A DNA stretch of 64,000 nucleotides, from assembly GCA_963678395.1 (NCBI GenBank), contig OY782827.1, forward strand, positions 1,488,001 through 1,552,000, given 5' to 3'. Under the pieces are notes generated by a model. The model saw only the letters and a program-made list of their open reading frames with translations, searched no databases and had not been told where the DNA came from. Both the position numbers and the translations under genes were made by a program. The DNA comes from JAAYAE01 sp963678395 (GTDB lineage: Bacteria; Bacillota; Negativicutes; Acidaminococcales; Acidaminococcaceae). Of this stretch, positions 53,192 to 62,541 are shown piece by piece (position 1 is the first letter of the stretch; each line of letters opens with the position of its first letter).

Positions 53192-54565
53192 CTAACTGAT
53201 TGTGGTATGTCCTATATCTTTAGGTAAAAACAGTACTTCTATTACCGGAAATATCATCAATAAGCCGAGAAAAACAAAACCCAATTCATATGAAGCCGTA
53301 ATGGAGAAAGAGTTCTGCAATAAATTTACAACAACTGTAATCAGTGATACCCCCAGCCCCTGAGCTAATGTCATTACGACAACATTCAATGTATTTGCAC
53401 TGTTTCGATCTTGAGGTGCCATTTCAGAAAAACTCAGGCCATTATAACTTGTTAAGGCCAATGAGCGCCCTACACCTGAGACCAAGGCAAGGAACATAAT
53501 ATAAACAGGAAAAGTATTTGGGCTAATAAATGCTAAAGCAACCGATGTAATAAATACCATTCCGAATGATGACAACAGAGCGCTGCGATAGCCAAGTTTG
53601 CGAATAATTGCATTGGTAAAAGGTTTAATGCCAATATTTCCAATAAAAATGAACAGCACATAACTACCTGCTTTGACGGCAGACCACTGAAAAACTGTTT
53701 GTAAAAAAACTGTTAGTATGTAGGGCAATGCCCCAACACACAGCCACAAAACCGAACCACTTGTCTGACAAATCCGAAAAGAAGTTACTTTTAATGCTTG
53801 AATTGAGAATAATGGATTTTCTGTTTTTTTCAAATGCTTAAAAACTATGAGACCCAATATTACACCTAAGGCTACCAAGCCCATTGCACTAGCCCAATAA
53901 TTTTTCCCATGTGTAGCCAGTTCCGCTCCAACTAAAATTACACCTGATGCAAAAGTAATCTCTATAAATCCTAAAAGATCAAAATCGTTTTTCGTTTTAA
54001 CATCATCGGCATCGATCCATTTGATACCCAATAAAGCGATTATGAAACCGATTGGAACGTTAATCAGGAAAATCCATCGCCAGCTCCAGTAAGTAACTAT
54101 ACCCCCCCCCCCCCCCCCGACCAATGGTGCGATTGCGGGTGCTATTAATGCAGGCCAAATGAGGTAACTAACCATTTTTAACAACTTTGAAGCTGGTGTC
54201 TTTTCTAGGACAATCAGTCTTGCCGTGGGGGTCATCAGAGAGCCTGAAAAGCCTTGTATGATTCTCATTACTAAAAGGAAAAGGAAGTTAGACGCTAAGG
54301 CACTTGTTAACGAGCTAACAGTAAAGATTATTACAGCAATAATCCAGATTTTCTTTTTCCCAAATCTTTTGGACAGCCACCCACTTAATGGAATAAATAT
54401 AGCGGAAGTAATTAAATACACACTAACAAGTAAAGCGGTTGTTGCCGCACCTGTATGGAAATATTGAGACATTTTTGGTAGTGCAGTGGTCACAATTGTC
54501 CCGTCCAGCATTTCCATAAAGAGACTGGCAGCCATTAATATGGCTATTCTTATTTCTTTTGGCAT
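53192..54565 (-). CDS. MFS drug-efflux transporter (EmrB/QacA, DHA2-like) with an internal G17 tract
   Basis: 457 residues, 12-14 hydrophobic helices. The family N-terminus MEMLDGTIVTTALPKMSQYF and the motif LSGWLSKRFGKKKIW, then WSWRWIFLINVPIGFIIALL, are typical of DHA2 multidrug exporters. Just before the last segment the protein has six glycines (LVGGGGGGIVTYW), where relatives have fewer, encoded by a run of 17 G. The frame is open at this length; gain or loss of one G would truncate it. It begins one base after padR, with which it forms an operon. Confidence 0.9.
   Translation of the reverse strand: MPKEIRIAILMAASLFMEMLDGTIVTTALPKMSQYFHTGAATTALLVSVYLITSAIFIPLSGWLSKRFGKKKIWIIAVIIFTVSSLTSALASNFLFLLVMRIIQGFSGSLMTPTARLIVLEKTPASKLLKMVSYLIWPALIAPAIAPLVGGGGGGIVTYWSWRWIFLINVPIGFIIALLGIKWIDADDVKTKNDFDLLGFIEITFASGVILVGAELATHGKNYWASAMGLVALGVILGLIVFKHLKKTENPLFSIQALKVTSFRICQTSGSVLWLCVGALPYILTVFLQTVFQWSAVKAGSYVLFIFIGNIGIKPFTNAIIRKLGYRSALLSSFGMVFITSVALAFISPNTFPVYIMFLALVSGVGRSLALTSYNGLSFSEMAPQDRNSANTLNVVVMTLAQGLGVSLITVVVNLLQNSFSITASYELGFVFLGLLMIFPVIEVLFLPKDIGHTTIS
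54102..54118 (-). repeat. G17 homopolymer in the MFS gene
   Basis: Seventeen consecutive C on the plus strand (G on the coding strand), inside the coding region of the efflux gene and in an otherwise AT-rich genome. Simple G tracts of this length are unstable and commonly act as on/off switches. Confidence 0.9.
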
Positions 54566-54566
54566 T

Positions 54567-55100
54567 CTACCACCGTGCTTCCCTTAATTCTTGCTTAAAT
54601 TTATTAATCCATTCAATTGTAACGTCGGCTTCTTTTAACAACAGCTCAAACTTTTTGCTTGCATACCAGTGATCTTTTGAATTCCTTTTTGCTAAGTTAC
54701 TAAGCACATTCTGCGCACCTTGAATGATATTTTTTTGCTCCTGATAGAATTGATCCAGTAATTGCATCTGCTCATTTATAGAAAGGTGTTGCATTACATT
54801 AAGCTTTATAAGATAAAGATCAGCACTATGCGCGCCATCAGGAACAGGCATTTTCATAAGCTCAAAAAAATATTCTTCTCCCTTTTTTGTAATGGAAGCG
54901 ATTTTTTTGGGCTTTACGCTTGATTCTACATTTGTCATCTCCAGAAATCCCTCATTTTCTAATTTTTGCAATAAAGGATACAGCACCCCATAGCTGATCT
55001 TACGATGACGTCCTAAATAAATTCGCAATCGATTACGGAGGTCATAACCGCTCTGCGGTTCCTCCATTAATTCACCCAAAATAAAGAGCTCATTAATCAT
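54567..55100 (-). CDS. PadR-family transcriptional regulator
   Basis: 177 residues. Winged-helix PadR domain at the N-terminus: NELFILGELMEEPQSGYDLR, KISYGVLYPLLQKLENEGFL, followed by a C-terminal Vir-like helical dimer domain (IKLNVMQHLSINEQMQLLDQ). The start at 55100 has GGGGGAGAGG; a longer frame upstream includes the operator region and is rejected. PadR proteins repress adjacent efflux genes and are released by drugs. It overlaps the promoter region with a 17-bp palindrome. Confidence 0.9.
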   Translation of the reverse strand: MINELFILGELMEEPQSGYDLRNRLRIYLGRHRKISYGVLYPLLQKLENEGFLEMTNVESSVKPKKIASITKKGEEYFFELMKMPVPDGAHSADLYLIKLNVMQHLSINEQMQLLDQFYQEQKNIIQGAQNVLSNLAKRNSKDHWYASKKFELLLKEADVTIEWINKFKQELREARW

Positions 55101-55120
55101 AATACCTCTCCCCCTTTGTT

Positions 55121-55167
55121 TTATATATCTAAAAGATATATTCATTGTACATCTTTTAGATATATAA
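55121..55167. promoter_or_regulatory. Putative PadR operator (perfect 17-bp inverted repeat)
   Basis: TTATATATCTAAAAGAT at 55121-55137 and its exact reverse complement at 55151-55167, 13 bases apart. Each half contains a smaller ATCT-AAA-AGAT palindrome, so two dimers could bind. A TACAAT -10-like box lies between the halves on the minus strand, so binding would block the padR-MFS promoter. Confidence 0.8.
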
Positions 55168-55491
55168 TGCAAGTGGCCCTCGGCAAGTTTTTTCATAGCC
55201 TGCTGTAGCCCATATCCATTTTAACCTAATGGAAAGTGTCTTTTCATGCTCCGGCGACTAAAACCCTCGAAAACAAAGAAGTTAATCTCTTTATGATGGT
55301 TGCTAACTCCGATTACTCTTTTCAATGATTTGCGACAAAAAACCGTCCTTTTTGTATCCAAAAAATCGCCGAGATTTACTCAGATACGCGAAAGATCGAG
55401 GATTTCGAAATGGTATAGTACACACAGGTACATACCATTCCGAAACCGCAAGGTCTGACAAAATAGATGAGTGAATATCAGCGATTTTAAC

Positions 55492-55521
55492 AAAAAAAGC
55501 TCTCAGCATTATGCTGAGAGC
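55492..55521 (-). terminator. Terminator of tRNA-3'-end-like copy 2
   Basis: Perfect stem GCTCTCAGCAT/ATGCTGAGAGC, one central base, T7 on the minus strand. Confidence 0.88.
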
Positions 55522-55566
55522 CGACTTTACTATGGCAGGGGTACTAGGACTTGAACCCAGATTTAC
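55513..55566 (-). repeat. tRNA-3'-end-like direct repeat, copy 2
   Basis: Second copy of the 54-base element with T-arm and CCA end. The sequence 5' of it (CTGTAAAT, preceded by CTCCGAAA) does not fold into a plausible anticodon or D arm, so it too is not a full tRNA. With copy 1 it brackets the padR-MFS pair (2.6 kb). Confidence 0.7.
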
Positions 55567-55620
55567 AGTTTCGGAGTCTTATCAGAAGGAGCCTATAAAC
55601 CACGATGTGTGTATATATTA

Positions 55621-56268
55621 TCATTTCTTAATATTGTACTTAAAATGTTCTGCATCTTCCTCAAGAAATAATTGATGACAACTATCTTTTTCCGTAAGTT
55701 TCCGTAATGGACGGCAAGGAACACCTACGGCCAAAACATTCGCCTGGATGTCATGAGTTACAATACTGCCAGCACCTATAACTGAATTTTCCCCTAGGTG
55801 AACACCTCCAAGAACAGTAACCCCTGCTGCCAGCCAAACATTATTTCCAATATGTATTTCATCCGCATATTCAGCAAAAGCCGTAGCCACTCCTTTATCA
55901 TCCAAACCCAACCGCTCTTGAGCCAAAAGCGGATGGTTCGTGGCTAACAAAGATACATTAGGACCACAGGCTACGTTATTTCCTATATATATACGCGCAT
56001 CATCCATAACAATGAAATTAAAATTGGCAATAAAACAATCTCCTATAAAAGTATGTTTACCATAGTTAAACTGGACAGGTCCCTGAAAGCGAAAATTCTG
56101 ACCAATACGCCCAAGAATTTCCCGCAAAATATTAGGCCGAAACGTATCATTTTCATTCATGGCATTGTATTTTTGACAAGCGATATGTGCCTCATGTTTT
56201 ATCTTCTGTAATTCTAAAGAACTTGCATTAAAAATTTTGCCAGAAAAATTTTTTTCTTCTTCCATCAT
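55621..56268 (-). CDS. Maltose/galactoside-type sugar O-acetyltransferase (LbH hexapeptide)
   Basis: 215 residues. N-terminal helical Mac domain (EAHIACQKYNAMNENDTFRP) followed by left-handed beta-helix hexapeptide repeats: FIANFNFIVMDDARIYIGNN, GPNVSLLATNHPL with the catalytic His, and VIGAGSIVTHDIQANVLAVG. It uses acetyl-CoA to acetylate a sugar hydroxyl. It has a longer than usual N- and C-terminus (ending YNIKK). It stands alone next to the tRNA-like repeat. Confidence 0.9.
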   Translation of the reverse strand: MMEEEKNFSGKIFNASSLELQKIKHEAHIACQKYNAMNENDTFRPNILREILGRIGQNFRFQGPVQFNYGKHTFIGDCFIANFNFIVMDDARIYIGNNVACGPNVSLLATNHPLLAQERLGLDDKGVATAFAEYADEIHIGNNVWLAAGVTVLGGVHLGENSVIGAGSIVTHDIQANVLAVGVPCRPLRKLTEKDSCHQLFLEEDAEHFKYNIKK

Positions 56269-56621
56269 AATGAAAATCTCCCTTGTCTTAGTTCAATCAA
56301 CACCTTAAAACCTGTTCTTGTTTTCTAACTGCGCAATTCTCCTTAACAGGTATTAATCGGTTATTATAACGGTAACATACTGTGATAATTGTGGCCGTTT
56401 TTGTCAATTTGGTATTATCTAGTGCTATTTAAGTCAGTTTATTAAGTATTCAATTAGCTTCTATTGTCATTAATAATTTATAAACTTCTTATTCTTTTCT
56501 TTATTTTTCTCATTGTTTTACTTTTTATTCTATCATATTTAAAAATAAACAACTCAAAAAAGTATATATTTTCTATTTATTTCTCAAAAGCACAAAAATG
56601 AAAATGTTTACCTAGGTACGC

Positions 56622-56656
56622 AAAAAAGTCGATACCCGCTAAGGTATCGGCTCTTT
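56622..56656 (-). terminator. Terminator after the methyltransferase fragment
   Basis: Stem AGTCGATACC/GGTATCGGCT (one wobble), loop CGCTAA, T6 on the minus strand, at the 3' end of the fragment. The 390-base gap 56269-56659 holds nothing else I can support. Confidence 0.8.
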
Positions 56657-56659
56657 TCC

Positions 56660-56968
56660 CTATTGTTTTAATCGTCCTAAAGCAACATCATAGTAAACTT
56701 GCGTTTTCTCAAATCCAATAAACTGACGATTGTTTTTACGTGTGGCGACAAAGGTTGTTCCCGACCCCATGAAAGTATCCAGAACAGCACTACCTTCCGG
56801 AATAATCTTCACTAATTCTTCCACTAGCAACGTCGGCTTACCGGTTAAGTGGAATTTATCACTTTGTTTTACCGGGAAATCAAAACATCCTGGATATGAC
56901 CCTGCATACTGACATTTTCCTTTTGTCCCCCAAACTATGTATTCGCAATGGTGACGAAAAGTGTTCAT
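56660..56968 (-). pseudogene. DNA N6/N4-methyltransferase, C-terminal fragment
   Basis: 102 residues. Target-recognition-side sequence FRHHCEYIVWGTKGKC, the conserved HLTGKP and the SAM-binding motif I DTFMGSGTTFVATRKNNRQF are those of the N6_N4_Mtase (beta-type) family. The catalytic DPPY/SPPY region should lie upstream and is missing; the sequence upstream of 56968 does not continue the protein in any frame. So it is a 5'-truncated remnant, perhaps phage-derived. The adjacent region carries an IS200 relic. The start at 56968 is nominal. Confidence 0.8.
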
Positions 56969-57219
56969 TTCTGGTTGTATTGTAAAAATAAGCCCCTTTC
57001 ATTAGATGTTTTTGTCCAATAAAAGGAGTTTACATTGTATAGAAACGTTTTATTTTCCATGGCAAATCTCTTCCACACGTAAAATGCGTAGTCCGTACCA
57101 GTCCTATAATGTCTTATTATTGCCAACACATTAGTGGTGCTGGTCTTTACTTTGTTCAAGTCATTGTGGATTGGTGGATTTATTACCTAGTTAACCCTTA
57201 AAATGGTCAGTAGTCTCTT

Positions 57220-57540
57220 TTGTATGTAATTTTGTTTCTATCTAATACCGCAACATCTGCTTCGTTTAATCCTACATACTTACGTAATATACAGTCGACC
57301 AGAAGTTCTTATTGCTGAATTTGTATTTAAGGTTTGCATGCTTGTTGAATATCATCATTACACTTTTACCTTTCAAATACCCCATTATTTCTGATATTCT
57401 ATATTTGGGTTGTATTGATAATAATAAATTTCCATTTGCCTATGTCCATTATTATTTGTTGTATATCTATCCTTGGCTGATTATAAATAATTTCTCTATA
57501 ATGATACATCACCTTTCCTAGTGTTAGTAGTGACTTGAAA
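57220..57540 (-). pseudogene. Degenerate IS200-type TnpA relic
   Basis: Minus-strand translation gives fragments similar to the intact TnpA, e.g. KYKFSNKNFWS, YYVS and GLNEADV, corresponding to NLKYKYGNRYFW and YYVDTVGKN of the intact copy, with stops and frame changes. A GC-rich hairpin CCCGC-GTA-GCGGG (57594-57606) lies at the same end as the subterminal hairpin of IS200 elements. Confidence 0.6.
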
Positions 57541-57738
57541 ACTCCCTATTATACAAAGTTTCGTGATGTTTTTGCTTAAGCATTGCCTCCTACCCGCGTA
57601 GCGGGCAGCTTTTGGTTTCGCACGCTTCGCGAGTTCAACTGTCTGAAGCCCATACAGAATTTAATGCTATATTTTAATATTATATTGCCCTATATGATAT
57701 AATTAGTATTATATATTATACTTTTAAGGTGAGCGCTT

Positions 57739-58620
57739 ATGGATCAAAATGATTGGTTTATCATAAAGACAATTGTTAAAGAGAAAAATTTGACAGCAGC
57801 TTCTGAAAAACTCTTTGTCACCCAAACTGCATTATCATACCGCATTAACAACATTGAGAGGGAATTAAACATCGCTCTCTTAATTCGCACCAGTAAAGGT
57901 GTTGTTTTTACAAGCCAAGGAATGCTTGTTGCCGAATATGCAGAAGAAATGCTAAAGAAATATGCCGAAATGAAAAACATCGTATCTTCTTTAGACAAAG
58001 TGTTGCGCGGTACTATTAACCTAGCGGTTTCTCCTGCTTTCGCTCGCTACAAATTAGCCCCTGTTCTAAGCGCTTTCAGAACAAAATATCCTTATGTAAA
58101 TATCTATATAAAAACCTGTCTTAGTAGTAAGGGCCTTGAATTATTAATGAACGATGACGTTTCTATATCCATAATACGCGGCTCTCACAAACCAAATTGT
58201 AAGGCAATTTTATTAGATGAAGAACCTATTAATTTAATTTCCAAAAACAAAGTTGATTTAAATGAACTACCCAACTTACCATATATTATGTACGAAACCG
58301 ATATTTCCCTGGAAAGAGATATATTAAATTGGTGGAGGGAGCGCTATTATCAACCACCACACACCATAATGCATATAAATGATTCTTTTACTTGCAGACA
58401 GTTAGTCGCCAATAATCTTGGATATTCAATATTACCGTCTATAGGCTTTGATTATTCAAAGCAATTTGATTTTCACAAAGTACAATTAACAAAAATTGAT
58501 GGTACACCTTTAGTTCGCCCTACTTGGCTCATATATAAACCATATACTGAAAAAATAACGGCAGCAAAAGCATTTATTCAATTTTTGTCTACCCAACTTC
58601 AAAGTTCTTATAAAATATAG
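57739..58620 (+). CDS. LysR-family transcriptional regulator
   Basis: 293 residues. Winged helix: IIKTIVKEKNLTAASEKLFV, TQTALSYRINNIERELNI; C-terminal effector domain beginning GTINLAVSPAFARYKLAPVL. GGTGAGCG site. It is the nearest regulator to the DcuC/CoA-transferase/carboxyltransferase cluster, from which it is separated by an ISL3 relic, and is of the TauT/CbbR-size class. Upstream 57541-57738 is AT-rich with a relic hairpin and no gene. Confidence 0.9.
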   Translation: MDQNDWFIIKTIVKEKNLTAASEKLFVTQTALSYRINNIERELNIALLIRTSKGVVFTSQGMLVAEYAEEMLKKYAEMKNIVSSLDKVLRGTINLAVSPAFARYKLAPVLSAFRTKYPYVNIYIKTCLSSKGLELLMNDDVSISIIRGSHKPNCKAILLDEEPINLISKNKVDLNELPNLPYIMYETDISLERDILNWWRERYYQPPHTIMHINDSFTCRQLVANNLGYSILPSIGFDYSKQFDFHKVQLTKIDGTPLVRPTWLIYKPYTEKITAAKAFIQFLSTQLQSSYKI

Positions 58621-58720
58621 CAATACAGCTCTGTCGTTGTAAAAGTCAACTAACAGATGGTAAAACCTGCAAAAATGGGTTCTCTGTCAAATGTTGGGGT
58701 AATCCAGTACAAGTTAATCT

Positions 58721-58749
58721 TACCGGTGGTCTGATAATGACCATCGGTA
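58721..58749 (+). terminator. Hairpin inside the left end of the ISL3 relic
   Basis: Stem TACCGGTGGTC/GACCATCGGTA (one wobble) followed by T5 on the plus strand; it would terminate transcripts from the LysR gene. Confidence 0.65.
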
Positions 58750-58752
58750 TTT

Positions 58753-59590
58753 TTATGCCTTGGAAAATAAAACTCTGTTTCGCAATATCTTAAATGTTCT
58801 AATGCCGTAACTAACTCTTTTTGACACCTTAATCTTATTGTTTATTCCTTCTGTAAAGCCATTGGTTACCTGATATTTAATTATATTGGTGATTGCTTCA
58901 AACCAATGCCTAAATGTAAGTCTACAATTTTTGAATTTTTCTAAACCTGCCTTATCTACCAACTACAACCATCAGCCCAAAGCCCCTTTGGCTTCGGACT
59001 TGGTCTTGCTCCTAAAAACGTTGTAGAACTCTTCTTTAAGTGCATAAGCACGGCTGAGTCTCCGTGATAGTGAAAGCATTACATCAACGGCAGCTTTATC
59101 CTTATCACTTAATTTGTTTCTCGGACTCAATAGCCGCTTTTTGCTGCGTTTGAAGTATCTCATTCTAGTTTTTGACATTTTCAGCTGTTCCTGCTTCCTT
59201 ACTTTATCCAAATTCCATGAAACAAGCCTTATAACATGGAACTTATCCGCTACGATCTGGGCACAAGGAAACAAATCTTCAGCAATACTGCGGAAAACAT
59301 TACTCATATCCATTACTATTGTTTTAACTTGTTTTCTTTAATCGCGGTTAAAGACCAAAAAATATTGCTGTAATTTACCTGTGTTTCTAGAGGGAAGTAT
59401 ATCCAATACCTTATGCTCAGAAGGTGATGTTAGCCCGCATTGGAACTTCTCTCCGCCGGCGTTGCCTCTAAACTCATCTATACTAAGAATTCCCAGTAGT
59501 TTGGGTTTGGGGAAGTTAATGATGCTGAACTTGCGCAGGACAGTGCTTATGGAAACAGAAAAGTGCTTGGCTATTTACGAATTAAATTAA
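58753..59590 (-). pseudogene. ISL3-family transposase, broken
   Basis: Fragments of one DDE transposase: LLGILSIDEFRGNAGGEKFQ and VLDILPSR, then VMDMSNVFRSIAEDLFPCAQ with IVADKFHVIRLVSWNLD, and at the C-terminus YQVTNGFTEGINNKIKVSKR. Each is in a different frame or separated by stops (e.g. after FNRD and after GALG). The zinc-finger/HTH N-terminus is not recognisable. Confidence 0.85.
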
Positions 59591-59748
59591 GACATTTTGC
59601 GATATAATCTGATTTGAGCATAAGAGTAGACCATCCTTTCGTTATTTCTTCGACGATTTAATTGTACTGGATATTTTGCTCTTACGTTTGTTTTTGCGTA
59701 AAAAAATGTTGGAGTGATTTCTCACCCCAACATTTAGTATAGAACCTT

Positions 59749-59787
59749 AAAAATACCGATGATTCTAAAATAGTCATCGGTATTTTT
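59749..59787. terminator. Terminator abutting the ISL3 relic
   Basis: 14-bp stem AAAAATACCGATGA/TCATCGGTATTTTT, 11-base loop, directly outside the right inverted repeat; similar in sequence (ACCGATG, CATCGGTA) to the hairpin inside the left end. The rest of 59788-59961 has no gene. Confidence 0.7.
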
Positions 59788-59961
59788 ATGCATTAAATTT
59801 AACTTATACTCTATTATCAAGACAATTACCGGCATAATAGTTACTACTCACCTGAACTGGACAAAAAATTATATAAGCAAGAAAACAATATTTTATACAA
59901 TTATACAGGAAAATTGCGTTAGCATATTATAAAAATTTAATAATTTGCTGCCAGTTTTATA

Positions 59962-61231
59962 TCAGCGCATCATAAACAATATAGCAGTCAAGATCATTGC
60001 CGGAGCATTGCGTTTGGCTAAAGCCATGGGATCATTTGTTCCTGCCAAGCCACAACAAATAAGTGCAGCCCCTGCTATGGGAGACATAGTTCTTCCCAAA
60101 CAACCGGTAAATGCGGCCATTCCGCCCAAATCCATAGGTGTAATGCCAAATTGTGCTGCAAATGGTGTTACTGCTGTATTAAAAGCTATAGAGGCAGCGT
60201 CACCAGAACCGCAAACTACAGCCAACACAAATGGTCCGACTGCACCAGTGACACGAGCTAGTGAAGGATTAGCACCCATTGCGTCCAACATAACCTGCAA
60301 TAAACCTGTTGTTTTAATACCAGCCACAAATACAGCTGCACAAATTATAATTGCATAAATTTTAGTAATTCCTTGTCCAAATCCGTCCCAGTAAGCTATC
60401 GAAATCTTACCTGGATTAGTCTTTGTAACAATGCACAACACAATAACACCTATCAACATACAATGTATAATTTTTAACACTTTAAGTGCTGGTATAATAT
60501 TCATAGCCCCCCAAAAGAATCAATGCCAAAGGAACCAAAGGGGTTAGTGCATACAGATAATTTACCTTAAAGTTTTCTTGAGCAATTTTTTCCTCACTAG
60601 TAAGAGGTTTCTCATAGCCTTTGTGCTCTTTTAAATAATATGCCACTATTGTTTCTACCACTATTACTACTACACTTGCAATTAATACAATAGTAAAATG
60701 ATTAGCCACAATTTCAGCAGGAGCATTTCCTGTAGCCGCAGCAACAACTGCAATCTGATGAAATCCAGGATTTAGCATTGTTGCTCCATATGTACCGGCA
60801 AATAAGATTGATGCGGCCATAACAGGTGCAACACCAGCACCTATTAGAATAGGTACTAATACAGGACCGACAGAAGCTGCGCACCCAGCTGCACTAGGTA
60901 CAGAAATGTGCACAAAAGCAGTAACTAATACACCTCCTGGTATTAAAAACATAGGTCCTAATTTTTTAAGCCAATTCGACAACATATGGACTAAATGCTG
61001 ATCACATTTAGTGTACGTCATAACATAAGCAAAAGCCATGGAACCAGCAATTGTTTCAATTACATTTGCTCCGGCAATAGATTTAGACAATGCTTTAAAT
61101 CCAGCCATTGGCTGAAATACCCCCAGACACATAATCATACCGGCAACAAAAAGTACCATCCTTGCTTCATAACGTTTCATCAAACAATATATTGCTATAA
61201 TAACAATAGCACCCGCCATCAATACACTCAT
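59962..61231 (-). pseudogene. dcuC: C4-dicarboxylate carrier DcuC family, frameshifted
   Basis: N-terminal frame from 61231: MSVLMAGAIVIIAIYCLMKR through helices with HISVPSAAGCAASVGPVLVP and MLNPGFHQIAVVAAATGN, ending ALILLGG. The other frame resumes MNIIPALKVLKIIHCMLIGV and has CGSGDAASIAFNTAVTPFAA and FTGCLGRTMSPIAGAALICC up to LFMMR. Deleting one G from the G6 run near 60507 rejoins them into a protein of about 420 residues, close to DcuC size. DcuC carries succinate efflux or dicarboxylate exchange in anaerobic metabolism. Together with the following two genes it forms a likely uptake-to-decarboxylation unit. Confidence 0.85.
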
Positions 61232-61273
61232 TTATTTTTCTCCTTCCTCAAAAAATACAAATAACCTCCAGTT

Positions 61274-62479
61274 TCACTGCATTTCATATTCTTTAAACAT
61301 AGTCCTAACTTTAGCTTGTTTCATTAGGATATCGTCTATTTCATCTTTACTAAGGCCTAAAACACCAAGAATTTCTCTATTATTTTCCCCCAATATTGGC
61401 GAACCTTTCGTTAATTTGATAGGCTCATTAGTAAACTTAAAGACAGAATTAGGCAGACGATAACTTCCAGCTGTTTTATGCATCACTGTAGCTACCATAT
61501 CACGGGCTAAGATGCTCTGATCCCTACAGGCTTCATCAATAGTATTGATTGTTGCACATGGTACCCCGGCTTTATTCAAAGCGTCTATTAAATCCTTGGT
61601 TCGCCATTTCTTAGTATAGCTGCGAATCATTTCATGACAAGCATCTCTGTTGACAAGTCTCGCATCATCATTACAAAATCTTTGGTCATCAATATATTCC
61701 AGACATCCCAATACTTTACAAATGCTGACAAAAGTATTAGTCCTAGCAGAAGCAATGATTAAAGAACCATCAAGCGTTGGAAAATCTCCCCAAGGAACAT
61801 CTTGCGGATGTCCATTTCCCAATCTTCCAGCTACAATACCACTATTAAGGTATTGTGTTACCGGATTATTGCACACAGCAAACATAACATCCAACATAGC
61901 AACATCAACATGGTTCTCTTTTCCTGTTTTTTCGCGGTTAAGTAACATGGCAACAGTTGCATATGCACTGCATACACCTGAAAAAATATCGGCAATCGAT
62001 GCACCTGCACGCAAAGGAGGGCCGTCCTTTTCACCTGTGATACTCATAAATCCACTCATTGCTTCAGCAATAATATCAAATGCCCCCCTATCTTTATATG
62101 GTCCATTTTGCCCAAAACCCGATATTGAAGTATAAATGATATCTGGTTTTATTTTAACTACATCATCAAAAGAAATCCCCATTCTTTTGGTAACGCCTGG
62201 GCGAAAATTTTCTACAATTATATCTGATATTTTAATTAAGTTAAGCAAAATTTTATGCTCGTAAGGATCTTTTGCATTTAATGTAACGCTCTTTTTGCCT
62301 CGCATTAATCCCAAATCCACTATACGTTCCCCGCCACAATACGGGCCACTTCCCTTTTTCTTATCAGGACGCTCAACCCTTATTACCTCTGCTCCCAAGT
62401 CTGCCAATAACCTTGTGCAGGTGGGTCCTGAAACAAAATTAGTAAAATCTATAACTCTATAGCCGGTTAGAATCCCCAT
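61274..62479 (-). CDS. Family III (CaiB/BaiF) acyl-CoA transferase
   Basis: 401 residues. N-terminus VIDFTNFVSGPTCTRLLADL and AEVIRVERP, central YTSISGFGQNGPYKDRGAFD and NHVDVAMLDVMFA with the catalytic Asp, C-terminal ILGENNREILGVLGLSKDEI. It exchanges CoA between two carboxylic acids. Neighbouring genes suggest a dicarboxylic substrate such as succinate or a malonate derivative; not determined. AAAGGAG site. It lies between dcuC and the carboxyltransferase. Confidence 0.9.
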   Translation of the reverse strand: MGILTGYRVIDFTNFVSGPTCTRLLADLGAEVIRVERPDKKKGSGPYCGGERIVDLGLMRGKKSVTLNAKDPYEHKILLNLIKISDIIVENFRPGVTKRMGISFDDVVKIKPDIIYTSISGFGQNGPYKDRGAFDIIAEAMSGFMSITGEKDGPPLRAGASIADIFSGVCSAYATVAMLLNREKTGKENHVDVAMLDVMFAVCNNPVTQYLNSGIVAGRLGNGHPQDVPWGDFPTLDGSLIIASARTNTFVSICKVLGCLEYIDDQRFCNDDARLVNRDACHEMIRSYTKKWRTKDLIDALNKAGVPCATINTIDEACRDQSILARDMVATVMHKTAGSYRLPNSVFKFTNEPIKLTKGSPILGENNREILGVLGLSKDEIDDILMKQAKVRTMFKEYEMQ

Positions 62480-62541
62480 ATTAATCAGTCTCCTTTCAAG
62501 ATGTTTTTTACGCCGTTCTCCAAGTTATCACAGAAAAATAC

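Larger units (their letters stand above)
58678..59746 (-). mobile_element. ISL3-family element relic
   Basis: 1069 bp between 23-bp inverted repeats: 58678-58700 (GGTTCTCTGTCAAATGTTGG...) and the complement of 59724-59746 (GGTTCTATACTAAATGTTGG...), which share the first six and the last thirteen bases. The transposase is in several frames and shorter than the usual ISL3 size, so the element is dead. Confidence 0.8.

Noticed and set aside
55303..55509. 68-residue open frame on the minus strand beside the second tRNA-like repeat
   Set aside because: It would start inside a terminator hairpin, has no ribosome site and no recognisable family; it looks like chance coding in intergenic sequence.
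57312..57521. Plus-strand 69-residue frame
   Set aside because: It is antisense to the degenerate TnpA relic and has no ribosome site.
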